From positions 2,536,218-2,600,217 of the forward strand of contig CP075365.1 of assembly GCA_019454125.1 (NCBI GenBank): a DNA stretch of 64,000 nucleotides, given 5' to 3'. This DNA is from Fimbriimonadaceae bacterium (GTDB taxonomy: Bacteria > Armatimonadota > Fimbriimonadia > Fimbriimonadales > Fimbriimonadaceae). The position numbers and the translations under genes were made by a program. Within the stretch, counting starts at the first letter, position 1; every line of letters begins with the position of its first letter. Shown in pieces: positions 19,814 through 27,416 of this stretch. The notes beneath the pieces were generated by a model. That model searched no databases. It saw only the letters and a list, made by a program, of their open reading frames with translations, and was not told where the DNA came from.

Positions 19814-21615
19814 GGCCGCGCCTCCTCGCCTGGTCTCGGGCTAAAGACGTAGTAGAGCAGCACCTGGCCCCGATCGTCGTCGCCGCCGATCACGCTCCCA
19901 AGCGGCAAGCCCATGACTTGCGCCCGAACGACGGAGGCCCCCGGCTCCAGCGGGACGTCCGGCGTCGGCTGCGAAGCCGCAGCCGCCTTCAACGGCTTTG
20001 TCTCACCCGGCGCAAGCGCGTCCAACGTGAAGGTCCCTTGGGCGGTGGAGACCACGATCTCGCCAAGCCGATAGCGGCTGTCGTTGGTCAGCTCTCCGCC
20101 CGCTACGAGCGCGGTCGCCTTCAGCCTCCAGTCGATAGGGACACGCTGAGTGAGCCGCATCTCCCGGAACGCCATATTGCTGGTCCGCACGGCAGGGGCG
20201 ATCAGCTCAGGTCCGATGTCGAAGACGTTCTGGTCCCAACCGACCTTTGCGCTCGTCCCTGCAAAGGTCGTCCCCTGGGACGCAGGCATGAGCGTCTCCA
20301 CGCCCTTCAATCCCAAGTCGTAGACCCCCGCCTTCGGGAAGAAAATCTGCTGCTTGCCCGCGAATGTGGCTTCGCCATACCCTTCCTGGACCACGATGAC
20401 CCCTGTGGTCGAACGCGCCGCCGAGCCGGAGGACAGCGTTCCTGCGAAGGAAAAGAGCGCGGCGCCAAAACCCAGGCTCAGGAGAGGGCACGTGACCCAC
20501 GCCCACTCCCGGCGGCGCAGCATCGCCAGGATGAAAAAGTTAAGGGGCACGACCGCTACGAGATAGCCCACCAAGATCATCGCGACCTGAGAGACCGGCG
20601 GGAGCTGGGCTTCGAAAGGGTCGCCACCGGGATCCCGGAAAGGCCCCCGCAAGCGCCGACGCCTTGAGTCGACTTGCTCCAGGTCGCTGCGCGCCTCCCC
20701 ATTCTTGTTCAGGGGCAGGGCGAGGAACAGCTCGCGACGGCCCGGCCACGTAGCGAGCGCACCTTCGAACGGGTTGAACGCCCAATAGACCGCTCGGCCC
20801 ACGCCGAACTGCTTCCGGACGATAAGAGGCACCTGGCCCAGCTTGACCTGCACGGTCGCCCACGGCGCGACCTTTCCGACCGCAAGCGTCACCGGAACCT
20901 TGAGGGGAGTACCCCCAATCGTGGCGAGTTCCGGCAAGGGCCCCGCCTCGCCCGCCCGTGCGCCAAGGACGGGGAGCACGTCCTGCCAGCGCGGGTCGTT
21001 GAGGATCGGGGTCGCGGCTCCTCCCACGAAGACGAGACAGCCGCCGCTCACCGTCCAACGCTTGATCGCCGCCACCGAAGCGTCCGGAAGCCTCTCCGCA
21101 CCCTCGCCCAAAACTAGGGCGGAGATGCCTTCATAGCGGCTCGCCCGGGTCGGGGCGAGCTCAGGGGAGACCGTGACGGGGCTCACCTGCGCCGCCTTCT
21201 TGTCAGTCGAGATGAGAAACCGCAGGACATCGGGCGAGTCGCTGACCGCCCCGATGACGCTCGCGCTGGCCACACCGAACGAGCGTTCGATCGTGACGGT
21301 CTCGGTGCCGACGTTGGTGACGACCTCCGCCAAGGCGTCGCCATACGCGGTGGGGTCGGGAAGGTCCGCCACGAAGGTCTTGACGGAACCGCTCGGCAGT
21401 TCTAACGGGAACGTGGAGCCTGCCTCTCCGACGTGCACGCGAAGTGTCCCGACTGCGTTGGGCCCGCCGTTCGAAACCTGAACGACGTACGGCACTGGGC
21501 CAAACCCCTTGCCCGACCCCTGCCAGAGCGGGGTCGCCATGACCTTGATCTGGCCGAGCGCCCATCCGGAAATGGCGGAGCACGCCAGCACCATGCAGAA
21601 CCGGAAGGCGCCCAT
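19810..21615 (-). CDS. membrane-anchored protein with amidotransferase-like fold
   Basis: First gene of the array, 601 aa. It has a signal peptide (FCMVLACSAISGWALG), a beta-sandwich region, and a Rossmann-like segment (LVLGEGAERLPDASVAAIKR, GGCLVFVGGA) resembling class I amidotransferase-like domains without a visible Cys-His-Glu triad. Two TM helices lie near residues 355-410 (ILVGYLVAVVPLNFFILAML and the next), and the C-terminal half is beta-rich. ATG 21615 follows GAGGAAC. Comparable proteins sit beside ABC-2 genes in gliding/export loci, but I see no specific family match. Confidence 0.75.
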   Translation of the reverse strand: MGAFRFCMVLACSAISGWALGQIKVMATPLWQGSGKGFGPVPYVVQVSNGGPNAVGTLRVHVGEAGSTFPLELPSGSVKTFVADLPDPTAYGDALAEVVTNVGTETVTIERSFGVASASVIGAVSDSPDVLRFLISTDKKAAQVSPVTVSPELAPTRASRYEGISALVLGEGAERLPDASVAAIKRWTVSGGCLVFVGGAATPILNDPRWQDVLPVLGARAGEAGPLPELATIGGTPLKVPVTLAVGKVAPWATVQVKLGQVPLIVRKQFGVGRAVYWAFNPFEGALATWPGRRELFLALPLNKNGEARSDLEQVDSRRRRLRGPFRDPGGDPFEAQLPPVSQVAMILVGYLVAVVPLNFFILAMLRRREWAWVTCPLLSLGFGAALFSFAGTLSSGSAARSTTGVIVVQEGYGEATFAGKQQIFFPKAGVYDLGLKGVETLMPASQGTTFAGTSAKVGWDQNVFDIGPELIAPAVRTSNMAFREMRLTQRVPIDWRLKATALVAGGELTNDSRYRLGEIVVSTAQGTFTLDALAPGETKPLKAAAASQPTPDVPLEPGASVVRAQVMGLPLGSVIGGDDDRGQVLLYYVFSPRPGEEARP

Positions 21616-21768
21616 AGTTCCTCGAGCTTTACATAAGCCGACGCCCGCGCCCATGGCAACTGTTCGGCAACGGGACCTCCCGGGTTGCACTTTCCTGAAT
21701 TTTGTCCCACGATGAACTTAGCCTGCTCGCCACAGAGGCCGGAGTTCCCTAATTTATGGCGCTGGGCC

Positions 21769-21797
21769 TTGTTGTTCTCTGGTAACCGCTTTATAAT
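21769..21797 (+). promoter_or_regulatory. strong sigma70-type promoter for the small lipoprotein
   Basis: TTGTTG (21769-21774) and TATAAT (21792-21797) are separated by exactly 17 nt, one of the best promoters in the window. The predicted leader is about 90 nt and contains a hairpin (GTCCC/GGGAC, 21848-21863). The rest of the 21616-21895 gap shows no gene. On the minus strand, TTGCCA and TTATGT-like boxes around 21630-21660 may serve the array starting at 21615. Confidence 0.7.
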
Positions 21798-21895
21798 TGC
21801 GAGTCACGAGCCGTGCCAGGTCAGCTTGGTGCTGGCTCTGAGGCGGCGTCCCCTCAACGGGACAAGGTCTCAAGCCTTTCGGGAGGTTAAGAACG

Positions 21896-22057
21896 ATGAA
21901 GAAACTGATGGCGATCCTTATGGCGCTCAGCATCCTGGGTGCCTTCGTTGCGGGCTGCGCCCCCGCGGAAGAGGGCAGCGGCACGACTGGTGAGACTGGC
22001 ACCACGGCTGGCGCCGGTACGGCTGGTACTGAAGGCGGCACCACCACCGGTCAGTAA
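21896..22057 (+). CDS. small Gly/Thr-rich lipoprotein
   Basis: Protein of 53 aa. It starts with a lipoprotein signal (MKKLMAILMALSILGAFVAGC; lipobox VAGC, Cys 21). The mature 33 residues are almost entirely Gly, Thr, Ala and Glu, in GTTGETGTTAG-like runs. GGGAGG lies 9 nt before the ATG, and a strong promoter precedes it. A small stem (GTCGGA/TCCGAC, 22065-22082) follows the stop. The function is unknown; composition suggests an abundant envelope tether or spacer. Its short length makes it easy to miss. Confidence 0.8.
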   Translation: MKKLMAILMALSILGAFVAGCAPAEEGSGTTGETGTTAGAGTAGTEGGTTTGQ

Positions 22058-22128
22058 TCTGTAAGTCGGAGTTTCGTCCGACCGACGTCCCGGGCGGCCC
22101 CAAGTCCGCCTCACGACCTGCGGCGTCC

Positions 22129-23061
22129 TCATTCGAGGGCGCCGTATTTGATTTGGCCGACGAGGTCAGAGTCCGCTTTCACCTCGCCGCCGAGCAGGCA
22201 GTGGCGCACCACCCCGTTCACCGTGACGTCGGCCCCGGGCAAGACCACCGAGTCCTCGATGCGCGTGGCGCCCCGGACTTTGGCCCCTGCGCCGAGCACC
22301 ACGTTCTCACCGAGCTCGCCCTCGACCTCCGCCGTCTCGTCCTTCAGGACACCGCCCGCGACCAGGAAGCGCGTCGTCTCTAAAAAGGAGTCGAGCGTCC
22401 CCGTGTCGAACCATTCGCCCTCGTAGATCCCGGCGAGGACGGTCTCCCCCCGGTCGATCAACATCTGGATCGCGTCCGTGATCTCGTACTCGCCCCGCCC
22501 GCTCGGCTGGAGGTCGGGTAGGACAGACCACAGCTGGGGGCCGAAGACGTACATCCCCGCCATGGCAAGGTTCGACTCTGGCTCGGCCGGCTTTTCGACC
22601 AGCCGCACGATCCGCTCTCCTTCCACCGTCGCAACACCGAAACGGCGCGGGTCCTCGACAGGCTTCACCAAGTTCAGGTTCGCGCACTTCGCGTCGCGGA
22701 ACCGTTGCACTTGATCCTTGAACCCTTTGCCATAGATCGCGTCCCCCAGGTACAAGATGAAATCATCGCCCGCGACGAAGTCCTTGGCGAAGCCCACGGC
22801 GTGGGCCAAGCCCTTTGGCTCCACCTGGCGCACGTAGCTGAGGTTGAGGTTGAACGCCGATCCATCGCCCAGGGCCCCGCGCATGGCCGCTTCGCTCTCG
22901 CCGACGACGATGCAGACGTCTTTGACCCCGCACTCCTTCAACCGGTCGAACGCATAGCCGAGGGTCATCCGGTTCGCGATGGGCAAGAGGGGTTTCGGAA
23001 CGGCCTTGGTGACGGGATAGAGCCGAGTGCCCTTGCCGGCCGCGAGGATGACGCCTTTCAT
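22129..23061 (-). CDS. sugar-1-phosphate nucleotidyltransferase (RmlA-like, long form)
   Basis: Cytosolic enzyme of 310 aa that activates a sugar phosphate to an NDP-sugar. The N-terminal domain shows the nucleotide-binding signature LAAGKGTRLYPVTKAVPKPLLPI and the metal-binding YLGDAI. About 80 C-terminal residues show left-handed beta-helix style repeats (GENVVLGAGAKVRGATRIEDSVVLPGA). This long form matches dTDP-glucose synthases and related uridylyltransferases; the base cannot be decided. ATG 23061 begins exactly at the conserved KGVILAAG. GTG 23082 is an upstream alternative. It could feed surface polysaccharide synthesis together with the DegT aminotransferase at 53256. Confidence 0.88.
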   Translation of the reverse strand: MKGVILAAGKGTRLYPVTKAVPKPLLPIANRMTLGYAFDRLKECGVKDVCIVVGESEAAMRGALGDGSAFNLNLSYVRQVEPKGLAHAVGFAKDFVAGDDFILYLGDAIYGKGFKDQVQRFRDAKCANLNLVKPVEDPRRFGVATVEGERIVRLVEKPAEPESNLAMAGMYVFGPQLWSVLPDLQPSGRGEYEITDAIQMLIDRGETVLAGIYEGEWFDTGTLDSFLETTRFLVAGGVLKDETAEVEGELGENVVLGAGAKVRGATRIEDSVVLPGADVTVNGVVRHCLLGGEVKADSDLVGQIKYGALE

Positions 23062-23108
23062 CTGTGGCCCAAATGTTGGCACAGGCAGAGCGATGTAAAC
23101 TGAAGCCC

Positions 23109-24305
23109 GTGCGCCGTGCTCTTGGATGGCTTTTGGCCCTGACTCTCGCGGGGTGTCGGCCAGAACCAGCCCCCGCCCCTTTGCCGAAATTCACGCCCGC
23201 CACTCCGCCCCACGAGGTACGGGAGAACTCGGGGCGCGCCTTCGACGAGTACGTCCTGGCCGGAGAGGAAACGCTCAAGATCGCACCGGACGTGGCAAGG
23301 CGCGTCTCCTTCACGTCCGGAATGCGCAAGAAGGTCGCCAAAGACCTTGCGGCCCCCATGGCGCGGCTCGCCCGGGCCGGCCAACTCCCCTTCGAACCCG
23401 TCGCCCGGCCTCGCACGACCACGGAACCGTTCGAATGGGAGATCGGCCTACGCCTTCTGGGACGCGCCCTTGCGTGGGACGCGAAGGACGCGGTGGAGCA
23501 CGAAGACTGGGACCGGGCCGCGAACCGCGTGGGCACCGCCTACCGCCTCGCCCTCGACCTTTCCCAGGTCGATACGCCGCTCGCCACGCTCGGCGCCGCT
23601 ATCGCCCATGAAGCCTCCGCGACCCTGACTCCCCACATCGGGCGCCTGCCCCTCGAGGTCTCGAAGAAACTCCAGTCCACCTTGGCCACCGCCCTCGCCC
23701 GGCAACAAGGCACGGCCCACTTGGAAGGCGACCTGCTCTCGATGCTGGCGGGGGTGGACACCGTTCGCGAGGCCTACGAGACCCACAAGACCGACGGCCT
23801 TCTCACCACTCTTGGCCGCGACGCCCGGCCCGGCGTGCTCTACCTCCAACGGCTCGCGCCAAAGGACGCGGCCACCTACTTCCTCGGCTTCTCGAACGAG
23901 ATGCAGGATGCGGCGAAGCACTGGGCCGCCCAGGCGGAGCTTCCCGCCATCGACCGCAAGCCCTTCCAACCGACCGGCGAGCGCCCCTGGCGACGCTTGG
24001 CGAGGCACTGGCAAGAGGTGCCCGGGATCGGGCTCAAGACCCGTGACCTGTTGCTTGCGCGGGCGCGCCTCTTCGCGGTCGCCCTCGCCTGCCACCTGCA
24101 GGTGGAGCAGACCGGCAGCGCCCCCGAAAAGCTGGACCTGCCCCCCGCGCTGGTCACCGATCCCTATTCAAAGCAGCCCTTTGTCTACCTCGCAAGCGGG
24201 CCGGACTTCCGACTGTACAGCGTCGGCGAAGACGGAAGGGACGATGGGGGAGACACCGATTCGCTCGGCGTCAGGCCGGACGTCGTGCTCGATCCTGGGC
24301 TCTAG
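23109..24305 (+). CDS. hypothetical lipoprotein
   Basis: Predicted lipoprotein of 398 aa. The signal is RRALGWLLALTLAGC with lipobox LAGC, followed by a Pro-rich spacer (PEPAPAPLPKFTPATPP) and a mainly helical body. The C-terminal motif (VTDPYSKQPFVYLASGPDFRLYSVGEDGRDDGGD) resembles a pseudopilin/DUF1559-neighbour motif often seen in Planctomycete and Armatimonad exported proteins. GTG 23109 gives a clean signal and has TAAACT 7 nt upstream; GTG 23064 would add an odd extension. The stop overlaps the convergent cyclase stop by 4 nt. No function assigned. Confidence 0.75.
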   Translation: MRRALGWLLALTLAGCRPEPAPAPLPKFTPATPPHEVRENSGRAFDEYVLAGEETLKIAPDVARRVSFTSGMRKKVAKDLAAPMARLARAGQLPFEPVARPRTTTEPFEWEIGLRLLGRALAWDAKDAVEHEDWDRAANRVGTAYRLALDLSQVDTPLATLGAAIAHEASATLTPHIGRLPLEVSKKLQSTLATALARQQGTAHLEGDLLSMLAGVDTVREAYETHKTDGLLTTLGRDARPGVLYLQRLAPKDAATYFLGFSNEMQDAAKHWAAQAELPAIDRKPFQPTGERPWRRLARHWQEVPGIGLKTRDLLLARARLFAVALACHLQVEQTGSAPEKLDLPPALVTDPYSKQPFVYLASGPDFRLYSVGEDGRDDGGDTDSLGVRPDVVLDPGL

Positions 24306-25525
24306 ACTGGCCTCGCGGTCAGGGTCTTGGCCGCCACCCGGGCCCTCGGCCGCCAGACCGCCGCGCGCGTCTCATGGGCCTCCACGCGCTCGCTGCTGAT
24401 GCCGTCGAGGCCCCCGGGCAGGTACTGCGCCGTGTGCTCGCTGACGACCAGCGTGCCGGGCTCCCCCGCTTTTTGCAGGTGCGCGCAAACGTCGATCACG
24501 TGGGCGAAGTTGACGCTGACGAGGTCTTGGCCCGGGGCCAGGACGCTCCCCGTGTGGACGCCTGCCCTCAACTCGATCTCACGGTTGAGCTTGTTCCGGA
24601 AGGCGTTGAACTCGAACAACCCGGACAAGACCGCCTTTCCGGCCGCCGCCCCGTGAACGGGGCTTTCAAAGACGCAGGTCACGCCGTCGCCCGCGGTGGA
24701 GTGGAGCCGCCCGCCGTGCTTCTCCGCGACCGTCTGAACGTACCGGTGGTACTCGTTGAACGTGAACTCTACATCTAGGTCGTCGTTGTCCGCCTTGATC
24801 CGGGTCGAACCGACGATGTCCACACTGAGGAAGGTCACGAACCGTTCGTCGCTGCGAAGTTTCTGTTGGATGTCCTGCAGTTGCTGCAGCAGGCTGTGGC
24901 GCTCGTTCACGGCGTCGGCCGTGCTGCTCTTACGGACCCGGCTGTACCAGGCGTTCGCCGCAAGGCCGAGCGCCGCAGAGGCACCCACCGCAACGAGCAG
25001 AAGCGCCGGGGCCGGGCCCTGCGAAGGCACGTTCGGGAGAAGACCGAGCAAGAACGTGAAGAGCGTGAGGGCCACGAACGCGACGCCGCCGAAAACGCCG
25101 CCGCTGATCGCGGCGACCTGGCTCTTCTTCGCCACCGCCGAGTTGGCCAGGGCCGCGATCACGAGCACGAGCCCCAAGGTCCCCATAAGGCCGCTGGCGT
25201 CCTGGATGCCCATGCGGACCGCTTCCATGAGACCCGCGCCCAGCCCGAGCACCCCCGCGATCGCGTGGCGTCGGGTCGCCGGGTCGAACGCCCGGAAGCT
25301 CGACTTGAGCCGGTCGAGGATGGACGCCTTCTTGGGCACGGTCGCCGAACGGACGGCAAGCCGGACGTAGTCTTCGGGCGCACCGGTGGCCTCGGCGACG
25401 GCCTGGATCGCCGCGTCGTCTAACTCCCCCAGCTCCTTGTGGAGACGGGCCGCCAGCTCTTGGATCTCGCCGATCCCGGACAGCTCGAACGTCTCGAAGC
25501 TTTTAAACTCGTTCGTCAGGCTCAC
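24302..25525 (-). CDS. class III adenylate/guanylate cyclase homologue, membrane-bound
   Basis: Protein of 407 aa. The N-terminal 60 residues are helical (LDDAAIQAVAEATGAPEDYVRLAV). Four TM helices lie at about 88-195, then a short coiled coil and a class III cyclase domain (228-390). Both metal-binding aspartates are present (D236 in SVDIVGST and D280 in TAGDGV). At the transition-state positions normally Asn and Arg (VNxAxR), the sequence reads D345 and H349 (VIDVCAHLQ), so activity may be weak or lost. GTG 25525 is the only reasonable start; TAGAAT lies 9 nt upstream. Confidence 0.8.
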   Translation of the reverse strand: MSLTNEFKSFETFELSGIGEIQELAARLHKELGELDDAAIQAVAEATGAPEDYVRLAVRSATVPKKASILDRLKSSFRAFDPATRRHAIAGVLGLGAGLMEAVRMGIQDASGLMGTLGLVLVIAALANSAVAKKSQVAAISGGVFGGVAFVALTLFTFLLGLLPNVPSQGPAPALLLVAVGASAALGLAANAWYSRVRKSSTADAVNERHSLLQQLQDIQQKLRSDERFVTFLSVDIVGSTRIKADNDDLDVEFTFNEYHRYVQTVAEKHGGRLHSTAGDGVTCVFESPVHGAAAGKAVLSGLFEFNAFRNKLNREIELRAGVHTGSVLAPGQDLVSVNFAHVIDVCAHLQKAGEPGTLVVSEHTAQYLPGGLDGISSERVEAHETRAAVWRPRARVAAKTLTARPV

Positions 25526-25579
25526 CCTCCGCGCATTCTACAGCCGAGAGGCCATCCGGTTGCACCCAAATTTTTGCGC

Positions 25580-25596
25580 GGGGCACTTGGTGCCCC
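25580..25596. terminator. hairpin downstream of lipoprotein gene 25598
   Basis: A 7-bp perfect stem (GGGGCAC/GTGCCCC) with a 3-nt loop directly follows the lipoprotein stop. It is not followed by a T-run on the minus strand, so it may be a weak or factor-assisted terminator. Confidence 0.4.
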
Positions 25597-25597
25597 G

Positions 25598-26392
25598 TCA
25601 ATCGGCCAGACACCCAGAAGGCGGAGGCGGTGGTCCGCCCGCCTGCGGCGGGACGAAGAGCGGAGCCGCGAGGCTGTTGTTCTGGCCCGCCTTCACCGTT
25701 CTGACCGGCACCGCACAACCCGGGTCGTCCATCGTGTAAACCTCGTTGATGTAGCGGATGGACTTGAAAAAGTTGGTGGGGATGCTGGCCCCTTTGATCG
25801 AGACCTTTCGCACCGTCGTTGGAATCTTCGCCCGGAAGACCCCGTTGTCGCCCGTCCTCGCGCCAGCCACGACTTCGCCGTTGGCGTTATAGAACTGGAC
25901 CTGGACATAAACCATGCCCGCCGTCGAGCCGTCCGCCCGCACCGTGCCGCTGAAAGTCGTGTTGCCGGTGTCCGCGACCAGCGCGTCCTGCGAGAGCGTG
26001 ACGACCTGCCCGGCAACCGTGGCACGCGCGCCGATCCGGAAGACCCCGGGCGGCTTGGCTAAGATCGTCAGACGCCCGGTCGAGGTGATCGTGGCCTGGC
26101 CCGGACCCGTCGAAATCGTGTAGTTGGTCGCATTCAGGACCGTCCGTTTCCCGGCCGGATCGTAGTTCACGAACTGCACGTTCGCGATATCGCCGACCTG
26201 GAGGTTCATCGGGTCGAGGTTCCCAGACCGGTTCACACCGATGAATTCCAAGTACTGCCCGGCGGGAGGCGCCTGGGTTCCGCCCGAACCGCCCCCGTTC
26301 CCGCCTCCACCCGAACCTCCCCCGCCCCCGCAGGCGACGACAAGCGCGAGCGCGATGAACGCGCAAATGGCTGAGAAGGTCGTGAGTCTCAT
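25598..26392 (-). CDS. hypothetical lipoprotein with Ig-like/carboxypeptidase-regulatory-like domains
   Basis: Lipoprotein of 264 aa. The signal is FSAICAFIALALVVAC (lipobox VVAC), then a Gly-rich spacer with only a few Ser/Asn. The first domain (about 45-140) resembles bacterial Ig-like folds. The second (145-240) resembles carboxypeptidase regulatory-like repeats (FSGTVRADGSTAG, NGEVVAGARTGDNGVFRAKIP). It ends in a Pro-rich tail. ATG 26392 follows AGGA. Probably surface-exposed; no enzymatic motif. Confidence 0.8.
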   Translation of the reverse strand: MRLTTFSAICAFIALALVVACGGGGGSGGGGNGGGSGGTQAPPAGQYLEFIGVNRSGNLDPMNLQVGDIANVQFVNYDPAGKRTVLNATNYTISTGPGQATITSTGRLTILAKPPGVFRIGARATVAGQVVTLSQDALVADTGNTTFSGTVRADGSTAGMVYVQVQFYNANGEVVAGARTGDNGVFRAKIPTTVRKVSIKGASIPTNFFKSIRYINEVYTMDDPGCAVPVRTVKAGQNNSLAAPLFVPPQAGGPPPPPSGCLAD

Positions 26393-26513
26393 GCTGATCC
26401 TGTTCTATTAAAGACGAGCCGGAGCGCGTCTCGCGGAGTCTCGCAGTTCTACCGCTATCCACCGGACGCGTGAGGCCCCTAAAGAGTTCGCCCTCCACAA
26501 GGTCGCGAATAAT

Positions 26514-26547
26514 GAAGGCCCCCCGCGCCAGGGGCGCGAGGGGCTTC
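26514..26547 (-). terminator. terminator of the PEP-CTERM gene 26569
   Basis: A long GC-rich stem of about 15 bp with a 3-nt loop (arms GAAGGCCCCCCGCGCC and GGCGCGAGGGGCTTC) lies 21 nt after the stop; ATTATT follows on the minus strand. The remaining gap up to 26392 holds no gene. Confidence 0.65.
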
Positions 26548-26568
26548 GCTGCTGGAGGGCGGCCTTGC

Positions 26569-27330
26569 TCAGGCCTTCTTGCGGCGGGCCATGAAGGCCG
26601 CGATGCCGGTGCCGAGAGCAAGCATGGTGGCCGGCTCCGGAACGGGTGAAGAGGTGACCGAGATGTCGTCAATCCCGATCCACTCGTCGTTGCCGACGGC
26701 GTTGGTCGTCATGATGCGGAACTGGAGGTTCGCAACGTTGTCAAAGGCGCCGAGGGTCACGCTGACCGGGGTGACGAGACCGCCCTTGTTCGGGCCCTCG
26801 GTCGCATCCGCGACGTAGCCGCCGGCGATGTTCGTCCAGGTGCCCGAGCCGCCGATGCGGTAGTGCACGGCGAGCTGCTGGATCGCATTGTCGCCGCCGT
26901 CCTCAAGGTCGATGACGTTGAAGCTGAGGGTGACGTTCTCGCGGCCCGTGGCGTTCATGAAAAGCTGCAGGTAGGGGGCGTCCGCGGTACCCGAACCCGT
27001 CAGGGCGATGGTCGGATTGGCGAGCTCAAACTCAGTCACGCCGCCCGTGCTGAAAGTGTTGGGGGCCGTCTGGTTCACGTTGACGTCGACGACCGGAGCC
27101 GTGTCTTCCTGGAGCAGCGTCTGGGGGTCGGTGCCGGTGAGGGTCGTGAGGTCGTCGCCTCGGTAACCCATGATGCTGGCCACGCCGGACCAGTTGTCGT
27201 TAGTGTTGAGAGCAGAGGTGTTGGTCCAGTTCTGGAAGAAGTTGCCGGTGCTGAGGTCGTGGACGGTGGTATCGGCGAAAGCGGAAACCGCGCTGAGTGC
27301 GAGCGCAGCGAGGGTGATGTGTCGGGTCAT
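26569..27330 (-). CDS. PEP-CTERM sorting-domain protein
   Basis: Secreted protein of 253 aa. It has a signal peptide (HITLAALALSAVSAFA), a beta-sandwich body without cysteines, and a C-terminal PEP-CTERM signal (VPEPATMLALGTGIAAFMARRKKA: PEP motif, hydrophobic helix, basic end). Such proteins are processed by exosortase and usually associate with exopolysaccharide; no exosortase gene is in this window. ATG 27330 has AGAGGA 6 nt upstream. A strong terminator hairpin follows the gene. The body resembles choice-of-anchor-type extracellular domains. Confidence 0.88.
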   Translation of the reverse strand: MTRHITLAALALSAVSAFADTTVHDLSTGNFFQNWTNTSALNTNDNWSGVASIMGYRGDDLTTLTGTDPQTLLQEDTAPVVDVNVNQTAPNTFSTGGVTEFELANPTIALTGSGTADAPYLQLFMNATGRENVTLSFNVIDLEDGGDNAIQQLAVHYRIGGSGTWTNIAGGYVADATEGPNKGGLVTPVSVTLGAFDNVANLQFRIMTTNAVGNDEWIGIDDISVTSSPVPEPATMLALGTGIAAFMARRKKA

Positions 27331-27416
27331 GTGAGTTCCTCTCGGATTTGGGCCAAAGCCTGAGCCTCTATTGCGTCGAGACCTCAATATGTGACTTGTC
27401 TAGGCCCTTCGGGCAC

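Noticed and set aside
27402-27412. GCCC-GAA-GGGC hairpin after mutS2 as a terminator
   Set aside because: The stem is only 4 bp, with no T-run; expected often by chance in GC-rich DNA.
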